Part shown: piece after piece, positions 22,087 to 29,297 of the stretch | Layout of the letters: every line of letters starts with the position of its first letter | Position numbering within the stretch: the stretch's first letter is position 1 | Assembly (NCBI RefSeq): GCF_002743335.1 | Contig: NZ_PDZB01000029.1 | Span: 1-33,779 of the forward strand | Length of the DNA: 33,779 nt | Reading direction: 5' to 3' | From: Sporosarcina sp. P32b | GTDB taxonomy: Bacteria > Bacillota > Bacilli > Bacillales_A > Planococcaceae | Notes under the pieces: generated by a model | Seen by the model: only the letters and a program-made list of their open reading frames with translations | What the model was told of the DNA's origin: nothing | Databases searched by the model: none | Translations under genes and position numbers: made by a program

Positions 22087-23598
22087 ATGATGCAGCAATT
22101 ACATGTAAATCAACAGTTCCCCCAAGATTGGATTCGAATGTTTACACATTTGGCCAATTTATTTTTTGAGCAATCTAAAATAGTTACCGATCAGGCAGAT
22201 GTTACAGCGATTGAGCTACGCTTTACCGAAGAATATGAGGATACGCCAAGTGTAACAGCGGATATTCAGTGGCAAGGTAAGCACTATACGTCACGTTTCG
22301 CCGAAGAGGTAAAAGAAACAGAAGAACGCGAGCAATTACGTCAGCGTAAAAGAATGTATTCTCATGTATTGCTAGACGTGTTGGAGCAAGCGACAGGAAT
22401 GAATCAAGAATGGGGGATTTTAACGGGAATCCGACCTACAAAGTTGTATCATATGTATCGTCAAGACGGTTATACGGTCGATGAAGCGAAGCAATTGCTT
22501 CAGCAACGTCATCGTGTATCGGTACGAAAAAGTGAATTGATTGCAAAAATTGCAGATGTTCAACTCAATGCATTGCCAGATTTATATTCATTGAAAGAAG
22601 AAGTGAGTATATATATTGGTATTCCGTTTTGTCCGACAAAATGTGCGTATTGCACGTTCCCAGCCTATGCCATTCACCGGAAAAGTGGACGAGTGGAAAC
22701 ATTCCTTGATGGCTTGCATGAAGAAATGCGCGCAATGGGTAAATGGTTAAAAGACCATGATATCCGCATCACGACAATTTATTTCGGTGGCGGAACACCA
22801 ACGTCTATTGAAGCGGATGAAATGGATGCGCTCTATCAAACGATGATGGACTCATTTCCATATATGGAACATGTTCGTGAAGTGACGGTGGAAGCAGGGC
22901 GTCCCGATACGATTACGGTACCAAAACTTGAAGTACTGAAGAAGTGGGGTATAGATCGCATCAGTGTCAATCCACAGTCTTATACGGATGAAACGCTGAA
23001 AGCAATCGGTCGTCATCACACTGTGCAGGAAACAATCGATAAATATTGGTTGTCTCGGGAGCAAGGCATGCGCAATATTAATATGGACTTAATCATTGGT
23101 TTACCGAATGAAGGCCTTGAAGAATTTGAACATTCATTAGCTGAAACAGAAAAGATGCAGCCAGAATCTTTGACGATCCATACCTTGTCGTTTAAACGTG
23201 CGTCTGAAATGACACGCAATAAAGACAAGTATCAAGTAGCCGATCGTGAAACTGTAGGAAAAATGATGACACGCGGAGAAGAATGGTCACGGGATAACGG
23301 CTATATTCCGTATTATCTCTACCGCCAGAAAAACATTTTAGGAAATCTAGAAAATGTTGGATATTCAAAGCCCGGTGAAGAAAGTCTCTATAACATTTTG
23401 ATCATGGAAGAAGCGCAGACCATTATCGGTTTAGGTTGTGGCGCTTCAAGTAAATTCATGGAACCGGCAACTGGCAAGCTGACGCAATTCCATAATCCGA
23501 AAGAACCCGGTGCCTATATAGTAGGATTTGAAGAAGCTATCGATAAGAAAATAGCGTATTTAGAAGAGTTATTTCCGTCCTCAGAAACAATAAAGTAA
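22087..23598 (+). CDS. hemZ: Radical-SAM coproporphyrinogen III oxidase-like protein HemZ
   Basis: 503 residues. The N-terminal third (about 1-170) is the extra domain of HemZ. The radical-SAM core follows: Cys182, Cys186 and Cys189 in CPTKCAYC hold the 4Fe-4S cluster, FGGGTPTSIEADEMDAL binds the SAM region, and VTVEAGRPDTIT and INMDLIIGLPNE are typical of HemN-like enzymes. HemZ is annotated as oxygen-independent coproporphyrinogen dehydrogenase; some HemN-like relatives are not active in this step, so the biochemical role is less certain than the family. Start ATG at 22087 or 22090, with TAGGAG upstream. Ends with a terminator. Confidence 0.92.
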   Translation: MMQQLHVNQQFPQDWIRMFTHLANLFFEQSKIVTDQADVTAIELRFTEEYEDTPSVTADIQWQGKHYTSRFAEEVKETEEREQLRQRKRMYSHVLLDVLEQATGMNQEWGILTGIRPTKLYHMYRQDGYTVDEAKQLLQQRHRVSVRKSELIAKIADVQLNALPDLYSLKEEVSIYIGIPFCPTKCAYCTFPAYAIHRKSGRVETFLDGLHEEMRAMGKWLKDHDIRITTIYFGGGTPTSIEADEMDALYQTMMDSFPYMEHVREVTVEAGRPDTITVPKLEVLKKWGIDRISVNPQSYTDETLKAIGRHHTVQETIDKYWLSREQGMRNINMDLIIGLPNEGLEEFEHSLAETEKMQPESLTIHTLSFKRASEMTRNKDKYQVADRETVGKMMTRGEEWSRDNGYIPYYLYRQKNILGNLENVGYSKPGEESLYNILIMEEAQTIIGLGCGASSKFMEPATGKLTQFHNPKEPGAYIVGFEEAIDKKIAYLEELFPSSETIK

Positions 23599-23603
23599 TG
23601 CTG

Positions 23604-23639
23604 ATTCCCCTGTCGAAAAAGTGGCAGGGGAATTTTTTT
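23604..23639 (+). terminator. Terminator of hemZ
   Basis: TTCCCCTG (23605-23612) pairs with CAGGGGAA (23625-23632), followed by a T run. Confidence 0.9.
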
Positions 23640-23681
23640 GTTAAAGTTATGCAAATGCTCTGGTAATTGTGTATAATGTAA

Positions 23682-23699
23682 TGAATGAACAACCATTCA
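23682..23699 (+). promoter_or_regulatory. FadR-like operator
   Basis: TGAATGAACAACCATTCA matches the Bacillus FadR (YsiA) box pattern TGAATGANTANTCATTCA, with inverted TGAATG/CATTCA arms. It follows a TATAAT (23672-23677) by four bases and precedes the ribosome binding site of the crotonase gene, so bound FadR would block transcription until long-chain acyl-CoA accumulates. Confidence 0.7.
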
Positions 23700-23718
23700 T
23701 ACAAAGGGGGAATTGATT

Positions 23719-24498
23719 TTGACAAAACAGATCGAAGTGGAAATTGAAGGAAGATTAGCGACGGTAACTTTTAACCAACCGGAAGTAATGAACGCGATGG
23801 ACGGAGTCATGATGAAAGAATTGGCAGATATCGTAGATCAACTAAAAGATAACTCATCAGTACATGTTGTACTGTTCAAGGGGGCAGGTCGAGCATTTTC
23901 TGCAGGCGGTAACGTCAAAGCGATGTTGAACCCGAATGGTCCAATGAAAATGGAAGACATCATGGTCGACTTATCGAGATTGGCATTATCTATGTACAGC
24001 ATGCCACAAATCACAATTGCATCCGTACACGGTGCGGCAGCTGGGTTAGGGTGCAGTATCGCGATTGCATGCGACGTTGTCATCGCGGAAGAGTCGAGCA
24101 AAATTGCTATGAACTTTATTGGTATCGGACTCGTACCAGACGGTGGTGGTCACTTCTTCCTCAAAGAACGAGTAGGTACGGCTAGAGCTAAACAACTGAT
24201 TTGGTCGGGGAAAGTACTCGACGGAAAAAGTGCCATGCAAATTGGACTCGTGGATGAAGCGGTAGCGGACGGTGAAGCTTGGAACAAGGCACAACAACGT
24301 GCGCAAGTTATCTTGAACTCCCCAACAGCTTCGATGGCAGCAACAAAGAAAATACTCCATGCGGCGGGCATCGCAGAACTCGAGCAAGTAGTAAAACTTG
24401 AGAGCGAAGCACAAGCAGCCATGCGCTCCACAACGGATCACCGCGAAGGTGTGCAAGCATTTGTCGAGAAAAGAAAACCGAGCTTCACAGGCCAATAA
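23719..24498 (+). CDS. Enoyl-CoA hydratase/isomerase family protein, YhaR-like
   Basis: 259 residues, crotonase fold. Oxyanion-hole segments are present: AFSAGGNVKAM (about 59-69) and HGAAAGLGCSIA (about 104-115). The two Glu residues that define classical hydratases are not there: Asn132 and a Gln lie at those places. Instead Asp141 in GIGLVPDGGG matches the Asp used by PaaG-type isomerases, so a delta-3,delta-2 or ring-opening isomerase role is more likely than hydration. The TTG at 23719 is preferred, eight bases after AAAGGGGG; another TTG at 23713 is too close. A FadR-like box precedes it. Position next to yhzD-yhaQPONM corresponds to B. subtilis yhaR. Confidence 0.88.
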   Translation: MTKQIEVEIEGRLATVTFNQPEVMNAMDGVMMKELADIVDQLKDNSSVHVVLFKGAGRAFSAGGNVKAMLNPNGPMKMEDIMVDLSRLALSMYSMPQITIASVHGAAAGLGCSIAIACDVVIAEESSKIAMNFIGIGLVPDGGGHFFLKERVGTARAKQLIWSGKVLDGKSAMQIGLVDEAVADGEAWNKAQQRAQVILNSPTASMAATKKILHAAGIAELEQVVKLESEAQAAMRSTTDHREGVQAFVEKRKPSFTGQ

Positions 24499-24506
24499 TT
24501 GACATG

Positions 24507-24537
24507 CAAAAAGACGCGCTATGAACATTGCGCGTCT
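24507..24537 (-). terminator. Terminator of mgsA
   Basis: AGACGCGC (24512-24519) pairs with GCGCGTCT (24530-24537). On the minus strand TTTTTG follows. It may also slow rightward transcription from the crotonase gene, though the plus-strand T run is poor. Confidence 0.82.
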
Positions 24538-24566
24538 AATTTATATCTATGAACATATTTATAGAA

Positions 24567-24971
24567 TTATTGATACTTAGCGGCTGTTTCTCTCCATGAG
24601 AAATAGCCTTTTTCTATAGCACGCAATAGTAACTCCGCTGAAGCTAAGTTCGTAGCGAGTGGAATGCCATAGACATCACATAATCGAAGTAAGGCGCTCA
24701 CATCAGGTTCATGTGGCTGTGCAGTCAACGGATCCCGGAAAAATAAAATCAAATCAAGCCCACCTGTCGCGATCATAGCACCCATCTGTTGGTCGCCACC
24801 AAGCGGCCCTGACATAAGTCGTGTAACAGAAAGATCAGTTTCTTCCATGATGCGTAATCCTGTTGTGCCCGTTGCATAAAGAGTATGTTTAGCAAAAATC
24901 TGCTCGTAAGCAATTGTGAAATTGACCAATTCAGCCTTTTTTTCATCATGCGCAATTAAAGCAATGTTCAA
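24567..24971 (-). CDS. mgsA: Methylglyoxal synthase
   Basis: 134 residues. It converts dihydroxyacetone phosphate to methylglyoxal and phosphate, a bypass of lower glycolysis. All key residues are visible: His8 and Asp9 (LIAHDEKK), TGTTG near 35-39 binding phosphate, Asp60 in [14 protein letters not shown] as catalytic base, and His87 and Asp90 in QPHEPD. The TTG at 24971 is preferred because AAGGA lies ten bases upstream and the product begins MNIALIAHD as in homologues; a GTG at 24980 is too close to the site. In B. subtilis mgsA lies elsewhere (near dapB), so this placement between yhaR-like and yhzD is different. Confidence 0.96.
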   Translation of the reverse strand: MNIALIAHDEKKAELVNFTIAYEQIFAKHTLYATGTTGLRIMEETDLSVTRLMSGPLGGDQQMGAMIATGGLDLILFFRDPLTAQPHEPDVSALLRLCDVYGIPLATNLASAELLLRAIEKGYFSWRETAAKYQ

Positions 24972-25190
24972 ACGAGTCACTTCCTTCTACGATTTCTCAA
25001 CGACCATAGCGTATCATAAAGTTCTCAAAAAATCTTGTGCTATTTTTATAAATATTTGTAATACTAAGTGTAATACATTATCCTCAGATTTTATTTCTTA
25101 TTTCGATTGATCATGTAAGTCGGTAAATTCCTTTTGAGCAAATCATTTAAATGCTAGAATAATCATTTCCCACTGCTCGTGATATCGTAT

Positions 25191-25223
25191 AAAAAAACAA
25201 AATCTCCTAAACAGAGATTTTGT
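25191..25223 (-). terminator. Terminator of yhzD
   Basis: CAAAATCTC (25198-25206) pairs with GAGATTTTG (25214-25222). On the minus strand a run of seven T follows. It begins eight bases after the stop. Confidence 0.88.
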
Positions 25224-25230
25224 CATGTGT

Positions 25231-25416
25231 TCACGTATGGAATAATAATAGTTTACCAAGAGGGGAAGCTAGGCGGTGCGTTCGCTCGAGCAAATCTTTT
25301 TCTGTCAATAACTGCTCGCCTTGTTCTTTTGCGGCGTCATCAGATTCAGCAGTGAAAGTCTCTTCAGTAATCAATGAACCATCTTTTTCGTAAGCTGTTA
25401 GTTTGTACGTTTTCAT
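25231..25416 (-). CDS. yhzD: YhzD-like small protein
   Basis: 61 residues. The pattern MKTYKLTAYEKDGS, FTAESDDAAKEQGEQLLTEK and HRLASPLGKLLLFHT matches Bacillus YhzD. Function is unknown; it is soluble, with an alpha/beta pattern. ATG follows GGAGG at normal spacing and the gene has its own terminator. In B. subtilis it also lies near yhaR/yhaQ. Confidence 0.82.
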   Translation of the reverse strand: MKTYKLTAYEKDGSLITEETFTAESDDAAKEQGEQLLTEKDLLERTHRLASPLGKLLLFHT

Positions 25417-25603
25417 TGTATCGCCTCCATCATCTTTTACTTAGTATACTATGAAATGAATGAAATGAATAATGATTCAGTATATTAAAGCGAAGAAAGA
25501 TACTGAATGTTAGAATGTCTAAGAAGAATATTTATAATTGTGAAACATATTGTCAGTTGAAACGTAGAACGAGATAGTGAGAGTAGTAAAGGAGATGATG
25601 GGC

Positions 25604-26503
25604 GTGGCCTTAGAAGTGCAACAAGTAACGAAGCGATTTGGCGATTTTACAGCAGTGGATCAGCTGTCATTGAGGGTGGAACAAGGAACGATGTACGGAT
25701 TCCTCGGAGCAAACGGTGCTGGGAAGACCACTACATTCCGAATGATTTTGGGATTATTAACACCGACAGAAGGAAATATTTCTTGGAATGGACGCACGAT
25801 ATCGTATGAGACGAGTCCACTAATAGGATATCTACCCGAAGAACGGGGGCTTTATCCAAAAATGAAAGTGCTGGATCAGTTAATCTTTCTTGGCCAGCTA
25901 CGCGGAATGAAAAAGTCAGCAGCGAAAAGTGCCGCACTTCATTGGTTGGATCGTTTCGAAGTGCCACAAAATACGAATAAGAAGGTAGAAGAGTTATCCA
26001 AAGGGAATCAGCAAAAAATACAAGTCATTGCTGCATTATTACATAATCCGCAATTGCTGATCTTGGATGAACCGTTCTCTGGACTTGATCCGGTGAACGT
26101 TGAGATGCTGAAAAAAGCAATCGTTGACTTCCGTAATAGCGGGGCGACAATCCTATTCTCTAGCCACCGCATGGATCATGTAGAAGAGTTATGTGAGCAG
26201 CTTAGCATTATTCATCATGGCAAACAATTAGTTAGTGGAAAGTTACGTGACGTAAAGCGTTCATTCGGCAAACAAAATGTCCGGATTCGTGCGGACTTCC
26301 CTTTACTAGAGCTAGAAAGCATCGAAGGCGTAACGACCGCTCACCATTCATTGGAAGGTGCAGTGTTTCAAGTAGAGGATGAACAAGTGGCACATAGGTT
26401 GTTGCAGGCGGCATTGCTAAAGGGGCCGATTCGTCAGTTTGAAATAGAAGAACCATCTTTGCAAGATATATTCATTGCGAAAGTGGGGGATGAGAATGCG
26501 TGA
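25604..26503 (+). CDS. yhaQ: ABC transporter ATP-binding protein
   Basis: 299 residues with a complete nucleotide-binding domain: Walker A GANGAGKTT (35-43), signature LSKGNQQK (about 127-134), Walker B LLILDEPFSGLD (about 146-157) and the H-loop FSSHRMDHVEE. The C-terminal 80 residues form the accessory domain seen in NatA/YhaQ-type exporters. The GTG at 25604 is preferred because AAAGGAG ends nine bases before it; ATGs at 25595 and 25598 overlap or touch that site. The stop overlaps the permease start by eight bases. Together they form a two-gene exporter like B. subtilis YhaQP (NatAB-like); the substrate is unknown, with sodium a possibility in this family. Confidence 0.93.
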   Translation: MALEVQQVTKRFGDFTAVDQLSLRVEQGTMYGFLGANGAGKTTTFRMILGLLTPTEGNISWNGRTISYETSPLIGYLPEERGLYPKMKVLDQLIFLGQLRGMKKSAAKSAALHWLDRFEVPQNTNKKVEELSKGNQQKIQVIAALLHNPQLLILDEPFSGLDPVNVEMLKKAIVDFRNSGATILFSSHRMDHVEELCEQLSIIHHGKQLVSGKLRDVKRSFGKQNVRIRADFPLLELESIEGVTTAHHSLEGAVFQVEDEQVAHRLLQAALLKGPIRQFEIEEPSLQDIFIAKVGDENA

Positions 26504-27755
26504 GTTTTGGATTATTTTCAAACAAAGTTTCATAACAAAAGCTAAAACGAAGTCATTTTTCATTACGACACTTATTATGGTGGCAGGGATTTTCCTCTTC
26601 GCGAATTTACCGAGCATTATGGATAAGGTCGGTCAGATGATGGGAAGCGATGAAGACGACCATGTACTCGTCGTAGATGAGAGTGGCGTATTGTTTGACC
26701 GGCTAGATGAACAACTTCAGCTAAATGAGCAAGGAATTTCATTGGAGCTGACGGAAGACTCACAAGATCAGCTGTCAGAGAAAGTCCAATCGGAAGAAAT
26801 TGAAGCGTTTATGGAATTGAGTTTTGGTGCTGAACAAACCATCCAAGCTTCTTATACAACGGGCAGTTTGGTAGATCAATTTTTGCCTTCAGCTCTACAA
26901 GATGCATTGCAGAACATTCAAACGCAAGTGAAAGCCGATCAGCTCTCCCTATCCGGTGAACAAGTTTCCGAGTTGTTTGCGCCGATTCAATTTGAAAAGC
27001 ATAATATTTCCGATACGGCCAAATCAGAGGAAGAGCTGAACCAAGCTCGTGTCTTGGTATATGTATTGATGTTCGTCATTTACTTTGCGGTTATCATTTA
27101 TTCATCGATGATTGCGACAGAAGTAGCGACAGAAAAATCATCACGCGTGATGGAAATTCTTATCTCAAGTGTATCACCTGTTAAGCATATGTTTGCAAAA
27201 GTGCTTGGTATCGGTTCACTCGGAATTGCGCAAATTCTAGTCTACGCAGTATCAGGATTTTTAGCTTATAAACTTTCTTCCAAAGGAGAGGATCATGAGC
27301 TATCCGCATTTTTCAGTCTGGAAAACTTGCAAGTAAGCACGCTAGTTTATGCTGTGGTTTTCTTCTTACTCGGCTATTTCCTTTATGCCACTCTAGCCGC
27401 GCTACTAGGCTCACTAGTGAGTCGCACAGAAGACGTTCAGCAAATGATTATGCCGATGTCGTTGCTAATCGTTGCGGCCTTCATAATCGCGGCAACGGGG
27501 CTTGGGAATCCAGAGTTGGGCTATTTGAAAATCGCGTCGTTCATCCCATTCTTCGCCCCTCTTGTCATGTTCCTACGGGTTGGCATGCTTGACCTACCTT
27601 TATGGGAGCCTTTGCTTTCGATAGGTATCATGATCGTGACCATCTTCATCCTTGGCTGGTTCGGTGCGAAAGTGTACCGTGGTGGCGTGTTGATGTATGG
27701 GCCGTCTCGTTCATTGAAGGACTTGAAGAAGGCTATACAGCTTGGTAAGGAATAG
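26496..27755 (+). CDS. yhaP: ABC transporter permease
   Basis: 419 residues of the ABC-2/NatB type. One N-terminal membrane helix (about 22-40) is followed by a large acidic extracellular domain (about 45-180) and five or six C-terminal helices (about 185-400). The motif EVATEKSSRVMEILISSVSP, typical of NatB-like permeases, is present. Pairs with the upstream ATPase. ATG at 26496 is six bases after GGGGGA; the earlier in-frame TTG and ATG have no usable site. Ends with a terminator, so the exporter forms its own operon. Confidence 0.92.
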   Translation: MREFWIIFKQSFITKAKTKSFFITTLIMVAGIFLFANLPSIMDKVGQMMGSDEDDHVLVVDESGVLFDRLDEQLQLNEQGISLELTEDSQDQLSEKVQSEEIEAFMELSFGAEQTIQASYTTGSLVDQFLPSALQDALQNIQTQVKADQLSLSGEQVSELFAPIQFEKHNISDTAKSEEELNQARVLVYVLMFVIYFAVIIYSSMIATEVATEKSSRVMEILISSVSPVKHMFAKVLGIGSLGIAQILVYAVSGFLAYKLSSKGEDHELSAFFSLENLQVSTLVYAVVFFLLGYFLYATLAALLGSLVSRTEDVQQMIMPMSLLIVAAFIIAATGLGNPELGYLKIASFIPFFAPLVMFLRVGMLDLPLWEPLLSIGIMIVTIFILGWFGAKVYRGGVLMYGPSRSLKDLKKAIQLGKE

Positions 27756-27766
27756 GTTTAGGTGAA

Positions 27767-27810
27767 GAGTGTCCCGAGAAGTCGCAGTGCTTCTTGGGAT
27801 ACTCTTTTTT
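27767..27810 (+). terminator. Terminator of yhaQP
   Basis: GAGTGTCCCGAGAAG (27767-27781) pairs with CTTCTTGGGATACTC (27790-27804) with G-U wobbles, followed by six T. Confidence 0.88.
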
Positions 27811-27870
27811 GCGTGGATTTAAGTTCAAGTGTAAGTGGAGTTAGTGACTATGAAGGGATGGAGGCTCCAG

Positions 27871-27983
27871 CTGGGGACGCTTTCCGGAGGGCACGCGGTG
27901 AGCCAACCAGCTCGCTTTGCTCCCTTTGGTTGTCTCACCTGTTCGTACTGATCCTCCCGGAGTCGCCCCATCTTCCGCCTGGA
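27871..27983. repeat. Solitary GC-rich palindromic repeat element
   Basis: A folded, GC-rich island in the 338-base yhaP-yhaO spacer. The outer arms GGGGACG and CCGGAGG (27873-27890) face CCTCCCGG and CGCCCC (27953-27969). The inner stem GGTGAGCCAACCA (27897-27909) faces TGGTTGTCTCACC (27927-27939) with one mismatch. Key blocks are GCTTTCCGGA, GAGCC and GTCTC. From memory, very similar elements (GCTTTCCGC ... GAGCC ... GGTCTC ... GGAGTCGCC) are scattered in many copies through Bacillaceae and relatives, without an agreed role. No coding frame with a ribosome binding site lies inside. Confidence 0.65.
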
Positions 27984-28052
27984 ACGTCGATTAACGGCGC
28001 CTTCCCATTTACTTCTGTTTCGCCTGTCCACTTTCCAGTAATAGATGAAATA

Positions 28053-28061
28053 TGCTAAAAT
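28053..28061 (+). promoter_or_regulatory. Possible extended -10 promoter before yhaO
   Basis: TGCTAAAAT matches an extended -10 (TGn plus TAAAAT), 32 bases before the yhaO ATG and just after the palindromic repeat. The -35 region is weak. Confidence 0.4.
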
Positions 28062-28093
28062 AGGAACGAGTATTCGTGGAAGAGGTGCAACTT

Positions 28094-29296
28094 ATGGAAC
28101 CCATCCGTTTTTTACATACAGCCGACTTGCATTTGGACAGCCCTTTTAAAGGCATGGCCGCAGCAGGACCGGACGAGTTAGCTAGATTACAGCAGTCCAC
28201 ATTTGCCGCATTCGACCGATTCATTGCCTACGCAGTTAAAGAGCGACCGGATTTCATTGTCATTGTCGGTGACCTTTACGACGGTGAAGACCGTAGCTTG
28301 CGTGCGCAAATTCGTTTCCAACAAGGTATGCAACAACTGCAAAAAGTGAACATTCCCGTCTATCTATCATACGGAAATCATGACCACTTGGCAGGCAGGT
28401 GGACTAGAGTTTCATTACCCGAAAATGTACACGTATTTTCTGAACAAGTAGAGCAAAAACAATTGATGATTCGTGATGAAAAAGTTTATTTACACGGCTT
28501 CAGCTACCCGCAACGCCATGTCAAAGAATCGATGATTAAGCAATATCCGGAAGCGACTGACGGAATACATATCGGTCTTTTACACGGAAGTGTGGCGGGA
28601 GATGCAGTGCACGCTGTATATGCACCGTTTACCGTCAGTGAATTACAGGATAAGCACTATCATTACTGGGCGCTTGGCCATATTCATAAGCGCCAAGTTT
28701 TATCACAGGAACCGCCGATTGTCTATCCTGGCAATATTCAAGGCCGTCACCGCAATGAACAAGGACGTAAAGGTTTTTATGACGTCTCGTTGACGCCTAC
28801 TCATACTTCCATGAAATTTATAGGTACATCAGATATTGTGTTCACTTCATTGACTGTTTCGTGCAAAGGGATCGAATACGCAGATGACTGGATTGCTGCT
28901 TGTCAGGAAGCGATTGATCAACTGACAGCTGAAACCGGCAGTGTCGTCATAGAGTTAGTGATGGAACATACGGAAGGCCTACCAATTGATTTAGCTAGGG
29001 CAGATGAAGAGTGGCTCGATATTTTACGCGAACAGTATGAAGCTATGGAGCCATTCGTGTGGATTTCAGCAATTGAATGGCCACGAAAGCGTGATGCCGT
29101 CATCCCGAATTCATTAGTAGAACCGGTGGAAGAGACCATTACTTCTTGGGGAACAGATGACTGGAATGACTTGGTGAAAGAAGTCTACAGTCATAAAGCC
29201 GGTCGCTATTTAGAAGCACTGACGCCGGCAGATTTCGAGCGGTTAAAACAGCAGGCAACCACATTGCTGGCGAATGAAATGTTGAAGGAGGGCTAA
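28094..29296 (+). CDS. yhaO: SbcD-like DNA repair exonuclease subunit
   Basis: 400 residues. The N-terminal calcineurin-like phosphoesterase domain (about 1-230) has the full Mre11/SbcD metal set: Asp11 and His13 (ADLHLDSPF), Asp60 (VGDLYDGED), Asn95-His96-Asp97 (YGNHDH), LLHGS and LGHIHK. The C-terminal part is a capping domain. It would act with the YhaN ATPase on DNA ends. ATG at 28094 follows GAGGTG by six bases; the in-frame GTG at 28076 has no such site. One base separates its stop from the yhaN ATG, giving a coupled yhaO-yhaN-yhaM operon as in B. subtilis. Confidence 0.93.
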   Translation: MEPIRFLHTADLHLDSPFKGMAAAGPDELARLQQSTFAAFDRFIAYAVKERPDFIVIVGDLYDGEDRSLRAQIRFQQGMQQLQKVNIPVYLSYGNHDHLAGRWTRVSLPENVHVFSEQVEQKQLMIRDEKVYLHGFSYPQRHVKESMIKQYPEATDGIHIGLLHGSVAGDAVHAVYAPFTVSELQDKHYHYWALGHIHKRQVLSQEPPIVYPGNIQGRHRNEQGRKGFYDVSLTPTHTSMKFIGTSDIVFTSLTVSCKGIEYADDWIAACQEAIDQLTAETGSVVIELVMEHTEGLPIDLARADEEWLDILREQYEAMEPFVWISAIEWPRKRDAVIPNSLVEPVEETITSWGTDDWNDLVKEVYSHKAGRYLEALTPADFERLKQQATTLLANEMLKEG

Positions 29297-29297
29297 A

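Noticed and set aside
27762..28058. 98-residue frame through the yhaP-yhaO spacer
   Set aside because: It runs through a terminator and a palindromic repeat and has no conserved features.
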